Positions 45,682 to 58,228 of a stretch of DNA of 64,000 bases are shown one piece after another; position 1 is the stretch's first letter, and the number at the start of each line of letters is the position of its first letter. The position numbers and the translations under genes were made by a program. This DNA comes from Norana najaformis (Eukaryota > Annelida > Clitellata > Crassiclitellata > Hormogastridae), in the NCBI GenBank assembly GCA_964023275.1, contig OZ029917.1, forward strand, positions 31,386,005 through 31,450,004. The letters are read 5' to 3'. Below the pieces are notes generated by a model. That model saw nothing but the letters and a program-made list of their open reading frames with translations. It was not told where the DNA came from and made no database searches.

Positions 45682-46815
45682 GCCTACATCTAATCTGTTG
45701 ACTTTTATAGCGCCGTTATCATAATGCCCAACGCATCAATCGATGGTCGCCTTGAGTGAAATCGTAATAAAAATTTATAATCTGCGGGAGACGCTAGGCC
45801 GAATTCCGATAGGTCTGAGAAACCAGAAGTTAGGCAGTTGAAACAGATGAGTCTTAAGTTTGGACCTGAATGACTTCAGAGAACTAACAGAACGAACAGA
45901 ACTTGGCAGCGAATTTCAAAGCCGTGGACCAGCAACCGAGAACGCTCTTGAACCCCACAATGTTCTGGTACTAGGGACAAGAGTCACGGTGTCCGTTGAT
46001 CGAGTTCTATATTAGTTGGTATGAGGTATGAGTGTGGAACATAGGTTTTTTCGGCTGATTTAGATGCAGTGCTTTGTGAACTAACAGACAGATTTTAAAC
46101 TGGATTCTTTGCTCGATGAGCAACCAGATTGCAATATTGGTATTTAGATATTAGTGTTATGGATATGACCAGGGAGTTTTAAACTGTTTATAGTTTGTGC
46201 AGATCTCTCAGTGATGCCAATAAGAAGCGAGTTACAGTAGTCAAATCTACTAAAAACTAATGCATTTGCTATTGAGATCAAGGCAGTTTGAAGCAAAAGA
46301 GATCTGATTCTACGAATATCTCATATGTGAAATTGAGTTGTTTTGCATATGGCCCGAACATGGTTAGAAAATGACATGTTTCGAGTAAAGTACTATCTCA
46401 ACTGCATGCATATTCAGTACGATTGACAAGCAAGTCACCCAGCTGAACAGACGTAAGGCAATTAAATTTGCGGAGTTTGTTGGCTTGTGCTTAGGAAAAG
46501 GAATTCAGTTTTTGAAAGATTCAGAAGTTTACTAATAGCAATCTGAGACTGAATACCAAAAACTGAAGCAAGTCGTTGTGGAGCAGGATTAGACGTGCAG
46601 ATTTCATATGTGGTCGTCAAAAGAGCTATCAGTAAGTACTGTAAGTACAGTACGAATCGATTGGAGGACTATTAAATAATGTGAACAGGAGCAGGCCCAA
46701 AACAGAACCCTGCGGAACGCCACAATTCAAGGCATTAGGAGCAGAATTGAGTCGGTTAGTGCAAGTAAGATGGAAACCAACCGAACCAGTGTTTGAAAAG
46801 TATATCATGATGAAC
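45682..46815 (-). pseudogene. LINE RT to 3' end, ATTAG-tail family
   Basis: The minus strand begins near 46,815 with TNRLNSAPNALNCGVPQGSV, then LGLLLFTLFN, the RT core turn GVPQGSVLGPLLF with minor changes. It decays through the middle, then near 45,960-45,850 shows the region preceding a WNSLP-like C-terminus. It ends with CATCGATTGATGCGTTGGGC, GGCGCTATAAAAGTC and an ATTAG-type tail at 45,682-45,700. This copy ties the ATTAG-type terminal motif to an RT-encoding element. Many stops are present. Confidence 0.72.
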
Positions 46816-47109
46816 CAATGTTGATCATGATATAATCCTGTTGCCTGTTGCCGAGCTTGCGTGTCGGAATTATTTTTCGTTTCAACACGAATTTACTGCA
46901 TTACGGAAGGTTTTGGTTGCACAGATTTAGACAACACGTCCAACGGTTTTAAGATATGGTGATTTTTACATTTTTTCATATTTCTTTTAGACCTAAATAC
47001 GATTGAACAGTTTCATTTGAAAACTTCGCAGAATCTTTAAATCTGCTCTATCGAGATTTGAATGGAAATTTGTCATAACTTTCATTTTAAAAATCATAGA
47101 ATATTTAAG

Positions 47110-47215
47110 AACTGTAATTGTAAGTGTAATCGAAGATTTATATAGCGCCTGTTCGAGAGAGACTAATCAGATGCCCGCCCAATCTAACGACAGAAAGCCA
47201 GGATCGAACAAAAGG
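47110..47215 (-). repeat. LINE 3' end, ATTACG-like tail
   Basis: On the minus strand CAGGCGCTATATAAATCTTCG is followed by ATTACACTTACAATTACAG. It is similar to the terminal motif at 27,160 and 37,585. Confidence 0.55.
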
Positions 47216-50184
47216 GTTTTGAAGCGCTTGCGGAATAAAGGTAAAGAATTACCATATTCTATCAGAAAAACTTTTGAGGTATAGTAGTTTTCGGAGAATA
47301 CGTAGGCAAAATATGCGCGGCATTGCGTACACGCTAGGCGTATTCTAAACGCACTTCTTAATTAATGTCAAACGCTGTGACTTTATAAATCGAATTGTAC
47401 CTGAGCGCCTGATTTACATGTATGTCCACTTTCATAACGAAGCACCGATCCAACATATACAGTCACCTTGCGGCATTCCTAACACGTTCCGTGACTCGAC
47501 TACGAATTACCAATTAAAATGAAGCGTTATTCATCAATCCGACTTTACATGCAGCGTTGGTAGGCAGACTCGTTACTAGTCGGCCCTCAATGTAGGCCTA
47601 ACTGTATTTGCATTTTATCAGTTATGAAGTTTTATTTGTAAAATGTAATTTTATACCTATGCTACTTTTAGATCCGCAATCTCAGTCTTTGGAATGGAAT
47701 AACAAATGGCGAAAGGAAAAGTAGAGTGATAAATCAACAAAAATTTGACGAATTTGAGTAAATTGGATGAAAGTCGCCCATTATTAGAGATTTGCAATTA
47801 TCGAGGTAGGCCTGACAAAATAAATTGCTTCTTTTGAGAATTGTTTGAGGATTGTTCTTTGCTGCTTACTTTAAGAAAGATGTAATTTAATTGTTTAATT
47901 TGGACTATCTTTATTGATTTTACGAGGCTTCCTAACGGATATAGTTATCGACGTGAGCAACTGGTTATATGCTAGGAGATAGATGTGATGCCTTGGCAGC
48001 AAATGTGCAAGCAACATGATACTATCGAATTGGCAAGTAGTATTTTAAATTTCGTTGGCCTGCATATTGTTATCCAGTATGCCTACAGCCTTATGCCCCA
48101 ATTTCATTCAGACAGCAGTCTGTACCGCGTTGGACGCGGCAGTATCAAGAACCCCACTTTGTAGCACCATTTGCCCTGAAAAATCAAAAGGGAAGCCTAA
48201 TCTACAGGCCTTAGTGCTTCGTCGAAGTGCGGACGCCCGCAAAGGAGGTAATACCAAATGCGGACATATGCAGACAGGGGTAGGGAGGTGTCCAAAGTAA
48301 GTCATTTTTTGCGGACGTCCTCTATGGACAAGCACAAAAACAAACGACAAACAGTCTTAACAAGTTTAACTATAGTCCTTATAGTCTTTTCTTTTTATAA
48401 TACTCGATTTTGTAGCCCTTTCAGCTTAGACCCAATATATGTTCATTATTGCACGAGTAGAGGTCCCAAATTTATCTGTCTCCGCAGTGCGCGCACGGCG
48501 ACAAAAATTAGAGGGAACGAGGAATTCTTTCAGTGTTTAACCTGAAAGTTAGAAGGATCTGGAATGAAAGGCAGGGGATGACGACACCGATGGTTGAACA
48601 CACCGTGTCCGGATATTCCTCACGCACCCGCTCTATGCAGGCCAGATTGTTGAAGACATCTCTATAGCAGAGACAATCGACACCACTGTGATGACCCTAC
48701 ATGGCTGGCCGTTATATCACCGATTTTCCGATCACAGACGAAAAATAAAATGTTGGTGCGGAATCACTTGTGCGCAGGTCGACCGATTCAACATGACGGT
48801 CGGGCTTTGGCTGTCCGAATAAACTCTTAGAGCACAGAAACTCCAAGGCAGACTTGAAAATAACTCTGAAACGCGGAGGCGGAACTAGAAGGGCTAACAC
48901 GTACGCAAATTATTAAGCTAACGTTGCGTAAGAAGACAAACTTGGCGCCCAGATCGAACAAGACACATAAGAACGACCTTTCGAGTCCACTTTGTGCTTC
49001 TTGTCGATTGTCAGTCCGTGAGTGAACTGTTTCATTCTTCTCAGTCTTCCGTCCATGTCTAACCGTTACAAAAGCCGTAAATTCGATAATTTAGTTAAGT
49101 TATGCGTTTAGTAACCGAGTCTAACAAAAACGGGTTAATGTGTTTGGTAATCTTGCATAGAATTAATTGACGCTATTCAGAAACCGAGGGCATGTTGACT
49201 ATTTGTCTTCTGTACATTTAACGAAGATCTAATTAAGTTCCGTTTAACTCTGCCTCTAATCGAAAAATACAGAGGTCTTCGCAACGTCAGACACATTTTG
49301 ATTTTCTTTATTACATGCTAAATAGGCTAGGTGGCGCACTGCGGTATTGGAACAGGCATTAATTATTAAAGAAAGTTATAGACATTATAACAAAGGGTTC
49401 TAAGTCTTTGGCTAAAGCGACATAGTATATACGTATGTATGTATGAATGTATGTATGTATGTGCGTGTATGTGTATAGTGTGTATGTATGTAAGCTTATT
49501 TGTGTAAATGCTTGCATGTATGTATCGAAACATTTATATAGCTTATTTATATATATTTCGAAGGCGCTAAAACATAGATATCTTATAGATCCTAAGGGCA
49601 GGGCGCAGTGTGCGTCGACCCCCCATGCTCGAGACAGAAACACAAAGGTCCCGGATGTACTCAGGTCCGATCTACCCCAAGGGATAGGATATTGAATAAG
49701 ATTCTATCCTCAAACGGGAGCCATCGCGTTGTGCATGTATTGTGAAATTTGGCAACGATCCGCACGGCGCCGCTGAGGACGGACTGAAACTGATGTATTC
49801 GGAACTTTGGGAGGCCTGCAATGAACAGCGTTACAGTAGTTCAAGTAACTCTTCCTAACAAAAACTCAGTTATTCTACTCATTTTTTTAGGAAATATGCC
49901 AGACACAATATTGACGTAATTCTGTAATCATTGTAAACAATTTCTTATTCTAGACTTTGTCTTATCTGTGTGGATTTATTTGTTTTCTGGAAACAGGAAA
50001 TGACTGGTGAAGTCGACAGCGAGAACTTCAGTTCCCGGAAGCGTCACCAGGTGGCACATGTCGCTTTTCGGCGCAGAAAACGATTACACAGCAGGGTTAT
50101 GAAGGATGCTGGTAACCTTGACAAACTGATAGGATTTATATGAATGAAGTTTTACCCATCTGTCGTTATGACTTTGATGACTTC
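47216..50184. other. Unassigned sequence
   Basis: GTAT-rich simple repeat lies at about 49,430-49,492. The stretch 48,055-48,300 is open on both strands and ends at a good donor-like AA|GTAAGT (48,297), but no family or acceptor could be supported. Confidence 0.4.
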
Positions 50185-50265
50185 TGCAGCTGGCATAGGT
50201 GACAGGCCTATAAAGCGACTGCCGTTATTCTCTGCTTCGTGGGTTTGAATCCAGATCGAGAATTT
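50185..50265 (+). mobile_element. tRNA-derived SINE head
   Basis: TGGCATAGGTGACAGG resembles a pol III A box. About 45 bases later, GTGGGTTTGAATCCAG matches the B box consensus with one mismatch. The body and tail downstream are not recognisable. A decayed tRNA gene is a less likely alternative. Confidence 0.45.
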
Positions 50266-50444
50266 ACTCGTGAGACGTTTAACTGTATTGAAACGCAGTC
50301 CTGGTATTGAGTTGGTGCTTCAGTCAAACGATCCTTGAGTCTCTAACAATTCCGTTTATTTAGTTGGTGCTCAGCGGTTAGTGTTGTCGTTCCAGAGACT
50401 AAATCCTAATGAATCACTCGTTTGTTGTGTTCTAAACTAGCATC

Positions 50445-51160
50445 TATGCATGTGCGTATCAAGACACTTAATATAGCGCGTTGAAAGTACCTCACATGAT
50501 TCTCTGAAAGATCTTCGCGAGTGCATTTCAAGACAGTTTTAAAATGTCTGTTGGACAGAGTCGAAGGCAACAATACGTATGTGCAGAAGGAGGCTGTTCC
50601 AAGAGAAAGGTCCAAGACATGAGAACTGAGAAGGCACGATACGCTCGTTGATATACGGAAACGCGTCATCTGCATGTCTCCACGAACAGCAGAGCGCCGA
50701 CCCGGTTGACCTAAGACCGGAACACAGAGCTCCTAATGTATGTCTGTGCGGTATCGACTAATGAGGCTCCCTTCAAGAGGTGAATCTTGAACTCTGTTCT
50801 CTACTCGAAGGAGAGAGACAGACAGAGACAGACAGACAGACGACAGACAGAGTTCATGTGGTCAGCCGTGGATAGTTCTCTGTCAGAAATCACATCCAGA
50901 TCGCGGACGACGAGTTGTTGATTCCGGTCAGTGAATCACGACTGTTTCTTCTTCGTCAGTCGTTGAGAGCGCATGACGTGTGCTTATCCAGCTGTACTGC
51001 GTCATTGTCGGGTTCAACCGAAGCCGATTGGAGGACACGCATGAGTGGGCTTCTGCTACAGTAGCCTGCGTAGACGACACACAGACAAGTGCGTCGGATA
51101 AAAGTAGCAGAATCTGTGCAGCTGAGTGTCATCGGTTACTGATGTAGCCATGCTTCCAAA
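50445..51160 (-). pseudogene. Decayed LINE RT fragment
   Basis: Minus-strand translation near 51,110-50,930 gives AEAHSCVSSNRLRLNPTMTQ, then YSWISTRHAL, equivalent to the W-SSNRLKLN--KTQ-I--GTR segment after FADD in CR1/Jockey-like LINEs. Further along, text resembling the LKTHLF-type C-terminus occurs near 50,540. It ends near 50,478 with an AACGCGCTATATTAAG motif. Confidence 0.6.
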
Positions 51161-53143
51161 GCAGTGATGATCTTTTAAGTCTGGTCGGCTTTAGTACAGT
51201 ATGTACAGTTCTTAGCCACCCCAGAACTGAGTCCAGCTTGCTTTGACTTACGCGGATACTAGAATTTCAGCACAAACAACGCATTTTTTACAGCATGTTT
51301 AACCCCCAGAACGTCACGATTGAGTTACCTCAACTGTTGTCTGAAATTGTTGTCTGAGCGGTACGGTTGTCTGTAGGAGGGGCGAGTTCCTGATGCGTCA
51401 AGCACCAGATCATTTCCGAAATTTACAGTTTAATGCAGAAATTGCAGATATTCAGGTTATTTTTCGCGAGAAAATAGCCAAAGTTAGATAAATATTGCAC
51501 ACGAAAATCTCAAAAAGAGTAAAACATTGCAACTAGTAAACCAGCGTCTGTACTCTCCAAACATACGCCGATGCACAGATGCACAGCTGAGCTTGAAAGG
51601 CGTTTAAAGGCTCCGTGCCAAGTCTGGCAACTTACGCATCCATACAAGCCGCCTACACACACACACACACAAACTCACGTACCTACGTTTTGACCGTGAA
51701 GACAATTGCTTGGCATCGCATTATGTTACACTAGAATACCTTTAACAACACAACAATGATTTTGCACACACCATATTAGAAGATATGTACTTAAGTGCCA
51801 TTTTCTAAATGTCGCCCGACTACTTATTTATAGACTATACAGTCTTAAGTATAACGTGTCGATCCTTGCAAGAATTAAACGCCTAAAACGCAGTGTGTCA
51901 GGTTGTAGAAGTTGCTTCTTATAATGTCTCCGTACGTTCTGCTGATCATTTCGCACTCGTTTGATTATCTCTCGATTCATTTGATGAAAGCTCCTTTGTT
52001 TTTTACTTGGTGCTATACAGGTCAGAACTCGATCGAGAAGGGTCAGCGTGTGAAAAGGCGCGGAAACAGTCTTCTTTTGCAAGCGATTTTACAAGCAGTT
52101 GACCAGTGAAACCTGATCGCTAGTTTTATCTGGTATAGGATGAAGGTAGATTGGAATGCACACGAATCGGTAGACTGAGGTATATGGTTTAGTGCTAAGT
52201 TACCAGAAGCCTCAGTTCAAGTTTAAATTCATGATCAACTCTCTACCTTATTTAAGAATTGTTTTAAAACATTTCGTCTTTAGTCGCCATAAAACCTTTA
52301 ACATGTTATCTAAACTGCTCGTCGACTTTCTGTGATTATCCATCGGCAGAGTCGATACTACAGTTGATATAATTATCTACGCTCTGGTGTATTCTGCTTA
52401 ACGTGTTAAAGTCTTGGTCCTACCTTCATCCGCTTCTCAGATTCAGACTCACTAACTTTGCTTTAAACGAATTAATAAATGTTTGAACCTTAACATAGGA
52501 TAAGCATTTTTATCGTAACTTGCCTGATACATATAGGATATGACATGTGTTATGGTGAAATGTGTTTTCATGGAGGGCGTTTCCTGCAGACGAAATATCA
52601 CGCAGACCGAGTACAAAGAAATGAATGAACAATGCCAGCGATGGCATGTGTTGCTTATGTAATCAGTAATTTGGTGTTTTAGAAATGGAGCCATGGTCAA
52701 TGGAAAAGACAAAATATATTGCATCGGAAATCGAAATCATGATGCAGCGATGATAGGCTGGTACCCCATCAGTGGGCTTAAGCTCTTCTGTTCTGGCGAA
52801 GATCAAAATGGCTCGTGGTAAGTGTGGGATGCGCACCGCTCTCTGCAGAAGGAAACCACGCATTTAATTCAATTTAGAAGTCATGTATAACCAGGTTTTG
52901 TCTGGAGTTACGTATAGATGACACTTAAGAAATGTTGAAAGTCCAAAAGCAGTGTGAATGAGCAGAGAAAAAGCGTGTTGATATAGTCAAGGGCATCTGT
53001 TCGGTTTTGAGGGTGCGTGGAAGCACTGACAAGCGGATCCAGAGGGATGAAGGGTAATCAAGAATCCATCCCACACCCACTTCTCCTGTCGAAAGGTTCT
53101 TTTTTCTCACGCGTTTAGTTCATTCGGTTAGCTTACTTAGTAC
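51161..53143. other. Unassigned sequence
   Basis: A short CA run lies at 51,655-51,672. No exon, SINE or transposon terminus was recognised. Confidence 0.45.
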
Positions 53144-53910
53144 TTAGTCCTTCCTGTGCAGATCGGCACATTGGACAACGCAGCCTCTCCATTCATCTGT
53201 GTCGACCGCCAGTCTTCCTGCCTCATCCCCCGACATCTCCAAACACCCAAGGTCGTCTCTGACGGTCTCTGGCCAGTTCTTCCTTGGTCTTTCCCTCCTC
53301 CGTTTTCCTTCATGAATCCAGTTCATTGCTTGATTGGCTTGCCTATCTTTGTCCATAAGAATTACATGACCCATCCAGTTCAGTCTTCTCTCTGATGATA
53401 TTTTCCATATCCTCTTGTCCCGTTCTTCCTCTTATGGTTTTATTAGATACCTTGTCTCACACCACAAAATGTGCAGAACTCTTCTCAGCCATCTTTGATC
53501 TGCTGCTTCCGGTCTTTTCTTGTTTGCCGCTTGTTTGGTATCTTCCAGTCCTTTCTTGTTCACATCATTGGCCAGGTTTCAGATCCATGTACATATAGCA
53601 GTGTGCTTAATACTATGGCTTCATACAGACGAATCTTGGTCCTCAAACTCCATCCGTTGTTCTTCCACATCTTTTCAAGCCTCCCAAAAGCAGCATTTGC
53701 CTTTCCTATGCGTTTCCTTACCTCTTTGTCACATCTGTTGTCTGCTGTTATTAAGATACCAAGGTAGCTGAAATCGCCCACATCCTCCACCTCCTTGTCG
53801 TTAATCATGATTTTTCCCATTTCATTCCATTTTCTTATCCTCATCATATTGGTCTTTTCCGCCTCCGAATATTTCTCTTCAAAGTCAAAAGCACCTACCT
53901 CAGTTTTTCC
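53144..53910 (-). pseudogene. RTE-like LINE C-terminal fragment (fourth family)
   Basis: Minus-strand frame 53,910-53,560 reads GKIMINDKEVEDVGDFSYLG, then ITADNRCDKEVRKRIGKANA, RTKIRLYEAIVLSTLLY and GSETWPM. After a broken stretch, 53,374-53,144 gives MGHVILMDKDRQANQAMNWI, KRRRERPRKNW and DEWRGCVVQCADLHRKD. These are the post-RT and C-terminal regions of RTE-like LINEs. The catalytic FADD region and everything upstream are missing. Confidence 0.8.
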
Positions 53911-53924
53911 GGTGGGGTCATGGC

Positions 53925-53995
53925 CCCCATATGTCATGGCCCCCATATGTCATGGCCCCCCATATGTCATGGCCCCCCCCATATGTCAGTGCCCT
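53925..53995. repeat. Tandem repeat with lengthening C tract
   Basis: Four units of CATGG-C(n)-ATATGT follow each other, and the C tract is 5, 5, 6 and 8 bases long from left to right. It abuts the truncated end of the minus-strand LINE. Confidence 0.9.
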
Positions 53996-54104
53996 TGGAG
54001 GTAATGTTTTTCATGTAACATGATGCTTTGTAACTATATATTAAATTATACAATTCCTAACACTTCATAACATTAGGCGCTATAGTTACTGCAGCATTAA
54101 CAGA

Positions 54105-54185
54105 TATTTAATTATTAATCTAATTTAATCTAAGACCTTCTATAGCGCCATTGTAATAATGCTCAAGGCATCAGTCGATGGTTGC
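54105..54185 (-). repeat. LINE/SINE 3' end, ATTAG-tail family
   Basis: On the minus strand CATCGACTGATGCCTTGAGC, ATGGCGCTATAGAAGGTC and an AGATTAAATTAGATTAAT tail occur in order. Confidence 0.7.
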
Positions 54186-54763
54186 TGCTTAAGCCTACAT
54201 TTCTGTGTGAATAAGAATATGGCATTATCAGAAATGTTATATTATCAAGAAAATATTAGCGTTTCGACCGATAAGACTGATGTAAACAGAATTTTATTCA
54301 GTGTGCTTGGCAACGGACAGCGTAGCTCCCAACTTTGACCTGACGAATGTTTAACCAGTCATTCGCTAGATGTCGCACGTTCAGTGTATTATAATATGCC
54401 TACGACTTATTTATTGCTTGGCTATCTGGAGGACTGAGGACGAACGCGTAAGCGTGCCATGTGTTTCTATACAGGCTGCGATTAGGCCTAGCTGTATTCT
54501 ATACATTATGGGCATATCGTGGCCGTCTGAAGAATATGCGCGTGTATATGTGCGCTTATTTTATGCCGGTGTATAGCAAGAGAGGAAGGAGTCCATATTG
54601 TAGACGTTATAAGACACGCATAGGTCTACAAAGCACATAGACCTGCATACTATGGTCATGGGTATTTTTGTATATACGACCATAACATTTAAAGGCGTAT
54701 TGTGTCCCGAATGCCTGTGCCTATATCTATCTGTGTCTGTCTCTTTTCCTTCTGTCTCTCTCA

Positions 54764-54794
<31 letters not shown>

Positions 54795-54867
54795 TAATTG
54801 TCGCTCATACATATGCGCGTATAGGCCTATATATATGCACACATATACTTACGTATTTATTCCTATA

Positions 54868-54909
<42 letters not shown>

Positions 54910-56789
54910 TCAGACATTTTCTTTGCATGCTGCGTTTTATTTTCATGTGTGTTAAGTTGCATAGTGTTTGTGTTATGCTTTGTTGCGTAGCCTGTTGTAT
55001 GAGTCGAGTTATGTCATGTTGTCGAACGTTGTATGGTCACGTGTTACTTTGGTTGCGTTTCAATGTTTTGTTGGTTGTATGCGTTCCGTTGTTTGGTGTT
55101 GTTTTACGTGTTGCATTTTAAATCGGTTGGTACTATAGGTATTTGGGCATATGAAGCACACTTTTTCGAGAATCGTCGGGTTATGCTGTATTAGGCTCTG
55201 TTATATCGTGTATTCCTTTCTGGAGTGCTACTGCGGAAGCGAATATCTTGCGTGGAATGATGCATGGCTCTGATAATGTGCTTCCTATGGGACTTGGCAC
55301 TCAAGCAGTGCAAAGGTTACGCCACGGCCGGTCACAAACAGCTTTCATGTCTAATTTTCAAGAGCGCCCGATTATAGGATGGTTCACTTTTTAGGCAACA
55401 GATGACGCAATGCTTGAGCGCATTTGTACAATGTAACGGAGAGGCCTGCTTCACGTGAAACTGAACAACACGTTTGCATGTGCTGCATATCCTGTTAACA
55501 TATCCAAGCGATATTCACATTGTACAACAGTCGTGGCATAGCACTGTGGATGCGATGCTGGCACACACAGTGATTTGATGCAGCGCCGTTGCTGCAGTGA
55601 GTGAGCTTTCACGGAATGCCATGCCAACTCATGGCGCCATACCTCCGAGGTTGGTAAATGAGTTCAAGCGCGAGTCAGGATGTTGAAAGTGACCTGTTGT
55701 TGGTATGTTGTAATCATGCATGCATTTTAGCCACAAGATTCTTCAAACATCTTGGCGACGCTCCAGAGGAGGATCCATGGAGGCGTCTAAACAAATCCAG
55801 GGGTCAAGTGCCCCTCTTGCCCCATGTGCAGGCGCCCTGGACGCAGACGAATAGGCCCCAGTATATATAAGTAATTTTGTGGCTGTTAGTTGAAACGAAT
55901 GATTGCCCGCACACGTGACCAGAAGGGAAGTGGCAAGAAAAGCCGAGGTTTGTTAAAGCAGAGTGAACCGGACTAAATACCTTTCGGATTGCAGATGGTT
56001 TGACATCATGCGAACAGTCGCAGTGGTGAGGGTACATTATAGGGTGTATGTTCCGTGGCCACTTTGAGTAGGCTTCGAACCGAATAGATTTTGTAGGGAC
56101 TGAGGAACACCGAGCGAGTGTATTAAGCGTATCGGATTATAAACTTTTATGCAATAGGCGCTGTTTATAATCAGAGTAGGTCTGTATTCCTATGTATGGA
56201 ACCAGTAAGCATCAGTATTTAGAGTTCATTTTCACCTTTTGACCCTGCTATAGGTCGAGAGAAACAGGAACAGATACATAAAACGGGAAGAGATACTTGA
56301 ACTTAATTTGCGCTCGTCATCTCCGATGGAAACAAAATTTCTTGATTTTCTTTTAAACCCTCGCACATTCGGCCTATAAACGAAATGCCAGCATTAATGG
56401 CTCTGTTATCGAATAACTGGTTGTTGGTGCCTGTTTGCAGAGGCGGATTAGGGCATCCTAATCTAGAGTTGGTGGATGATTTCGTCCTCTGAACTTGGCA
56501 GACTGACGTAGAGGTTACAGTAGGCCTAACATATGTCACGCCCTTACAGCATGTGTTGCGCGTCAGTCGAAAGATTCATTAATCCGAGTACTCGCTGTTC
56601 AGCGATTACTGATGAGCGATCACCTAGCCTTAATGTACGCCGGCAATATGCTTATCATGGCCAACTGTTTGGCTGCTCCAGGTTGTGGCACATTACATAT
56701 GAGGCACTGTCTTTGTGAACTGGCACGAAGCTTTATCTATACGGATATTATATCTGACTGCAAACAACCGGCGATAAATTTTATATGAA
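54186..56789. other. Unassigned sequence with CT and GT runs
   Basis: TC-rich sequence lies at 54,730-54,796 and a (GT)n run at about 54,871-54,907. The rest is moderately CpG-rich without identifiable genes. Confidence 0.45.
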
Positions 56790-57170
56790 TTAGACAGAGT
56801 GGCTGCTGCTCATAGCGCGCGTATCTGTTTGTGCGTGCTTTTTATGTGTGCGCGTGCGCGCGGGAGTATTACAGGTATTATTAGGTCAGGCAAAATAACT
56901 GAATCGAAAGACCTCGCCGTGTTTGTCTACCTGGCTGCCGACCGACCGCCCGACCGACCGACCGAGCGCCTGTGCGGCTGTGTACCCCTGTCTGTGATTG
57001 ACAGCTGCGCCGAGCCAGGCCGGCCACGCCTACACGACGGCGGCGGCGCAATGTCCGCGCGTCCTTATTATCGCGACGCCATCGGCGCTTCGGTTTTCTG
57101 GGGTACGGCTACTTGCGAAACGTGTTTAATGTCGTGTGCATTGCGTTTGTCTGACAGCGTCTTCGGTTGA
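56790..57170 (+). promoter_or_regulatory. CpG island upstream of a candidate first exon
   Basis: CpG-dense text includes CGACCGACCGCCCGACCGAC-like repeats near 56,940 and GACGGCGGCGGCGCAATG near 57,037. It ends about 200 bases before the signal-peptide exon at 57,368, the layout expected of an animal promoter. Confidence 0.5.
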
Positions 57171-57178
57171 TTGTGGAT

Positions 57179-57185
57179 TATATAG
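57179..57185 (+). promoter_or_regulatory. TATA-like element
   Basis: TATATAG lies 183 bases before the start codon at 57,368 and would place transcription start near 57,210. The same letters (ATATAGCGCC) occur in LINE 3' ends of this window, so repeat origin is possible. Confidence 0.3.
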
Positions 57186-57367
57186 CGCCATGTTGTTGAC
57201 TGATTTTCTGCAGAGTGCTGAGAAGGCTTGCTTTGTACTCGTGAGCTCGAGCAGAGTGCGAGAACTGACGACTGTTGTCAGGTGAAGAACGACGATAAAC
57301 GTTGAACTCCAAGTGTTTCAATCAGTCGGATTCTAGTTCTTGCTGAACGTTGTTGGCCAAGAAAGAA

Positions 57368-57680
57368 ATGGCTGGAAGGCCAGGTAGAACGATGACGCTT
57401 CTTGCCATGTCTGTCTTTGTCCTTCTTGCAGTGCTCGCTAAAAGCGCAGTGACACAAGAAGGAAATGCATCGGCCACCGCTTCTACGTCACCACCACCAT
57501 CACCACCACCATCACCAGCAGCGGCACCAGCAGCGGCACCAGCAGCGGCACCAGCAGCGGCACCAGCAGCGGCACCAGCAGCAGCAACACCGATGGCAGA
57601 AGATGATCAGTCGATATATATGAATGCATCATCAGCATCAGCAGCCACAGGCGCGCCAGCAGCCGGATTACACACGCCAG
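57368..57680 (+). CDS. First coding exon of a secreted or membrane protein
   Basis: The ATG at 57,368 has G at -3 and G at +4, a good initiation context, and follows a CpG island. The 104 codons encode an N-terminal basic stretch, a hydrophobic core MTLLAMSVFVLLAVLA (residues 9-24) and a likely signal peptide cleavage near residues 27-30. Next come a Pro/Ser run, five AAAP repeats (51-70), an acidic AEDDQ stretch and an Ala/Ser-rich tail. Two NAS sequons (Asn33, Asn86) could be glycosylated. The exon ends CCAG|GTATGC at 57,680/57,681, splitting a codon after its first base (phase 1), which is usual after signal-peptide exons of extracellular proteins. The low-complexity linker suggests a stalk or mucin-like region. 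The family is not recognised, and later exons were not found in the window. Confidence 0.55.
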
Positions 57681-58145
57681 GTATGCAATAATAATATTCC
57701 CATCGCTGTTCGTGTATACCTGTCGTTTCTACCTGCGCTGGAGACTCATTCGCTTCCGCCTGCAGATTAATTAAATCTAAGGTGTAAGTAAGTAAATGAG
57801 CTTTGATAGCAGGCGTAAAACGTCCAGGTGAAATTCAAGCCACTGTGCAGAGCTTCAGTCAGGCAAGGATTGAGGCCAGAATCTTGTATAGATATGATGA
57901 AAGCGAACGAAATTGAGAGCTACAGAGGAAGTGGGAAATCGTGTGACTCGCTAAGGAAACTATTGGAGTGCTTTTTGGCAAAACTGTTTGCCGACAAAAT
58001 TTGCCGATGGCATATATATATATGTATATGTGTATATATATATATTCTAAGAACAACTGGCAGATGATACACGTGATGTGAAACTAAATAAGATAATGCA
58101 GCCTATATATATAAAGCCGACGCCTCAATCAATAGCTGCCCTCGA

Positions 58146-58227
<82 letters not shown>
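58146..58227. repeat. Compound (GT)n(GA)n microsatellite
   Basis: About 11 GT units are followed directly by about 29 GA units. Confidence 0.95.

Positions 58228-58228
<1 letters not shown>

Noticed and set aside
48055-48300. Stretch open on both strands ending at a donor-like AAGTAAGT
   Set aside because: No family resemblance, weak acceptor (TTTCATTCAG) and no clear start; it may be an unrecognised repeat.
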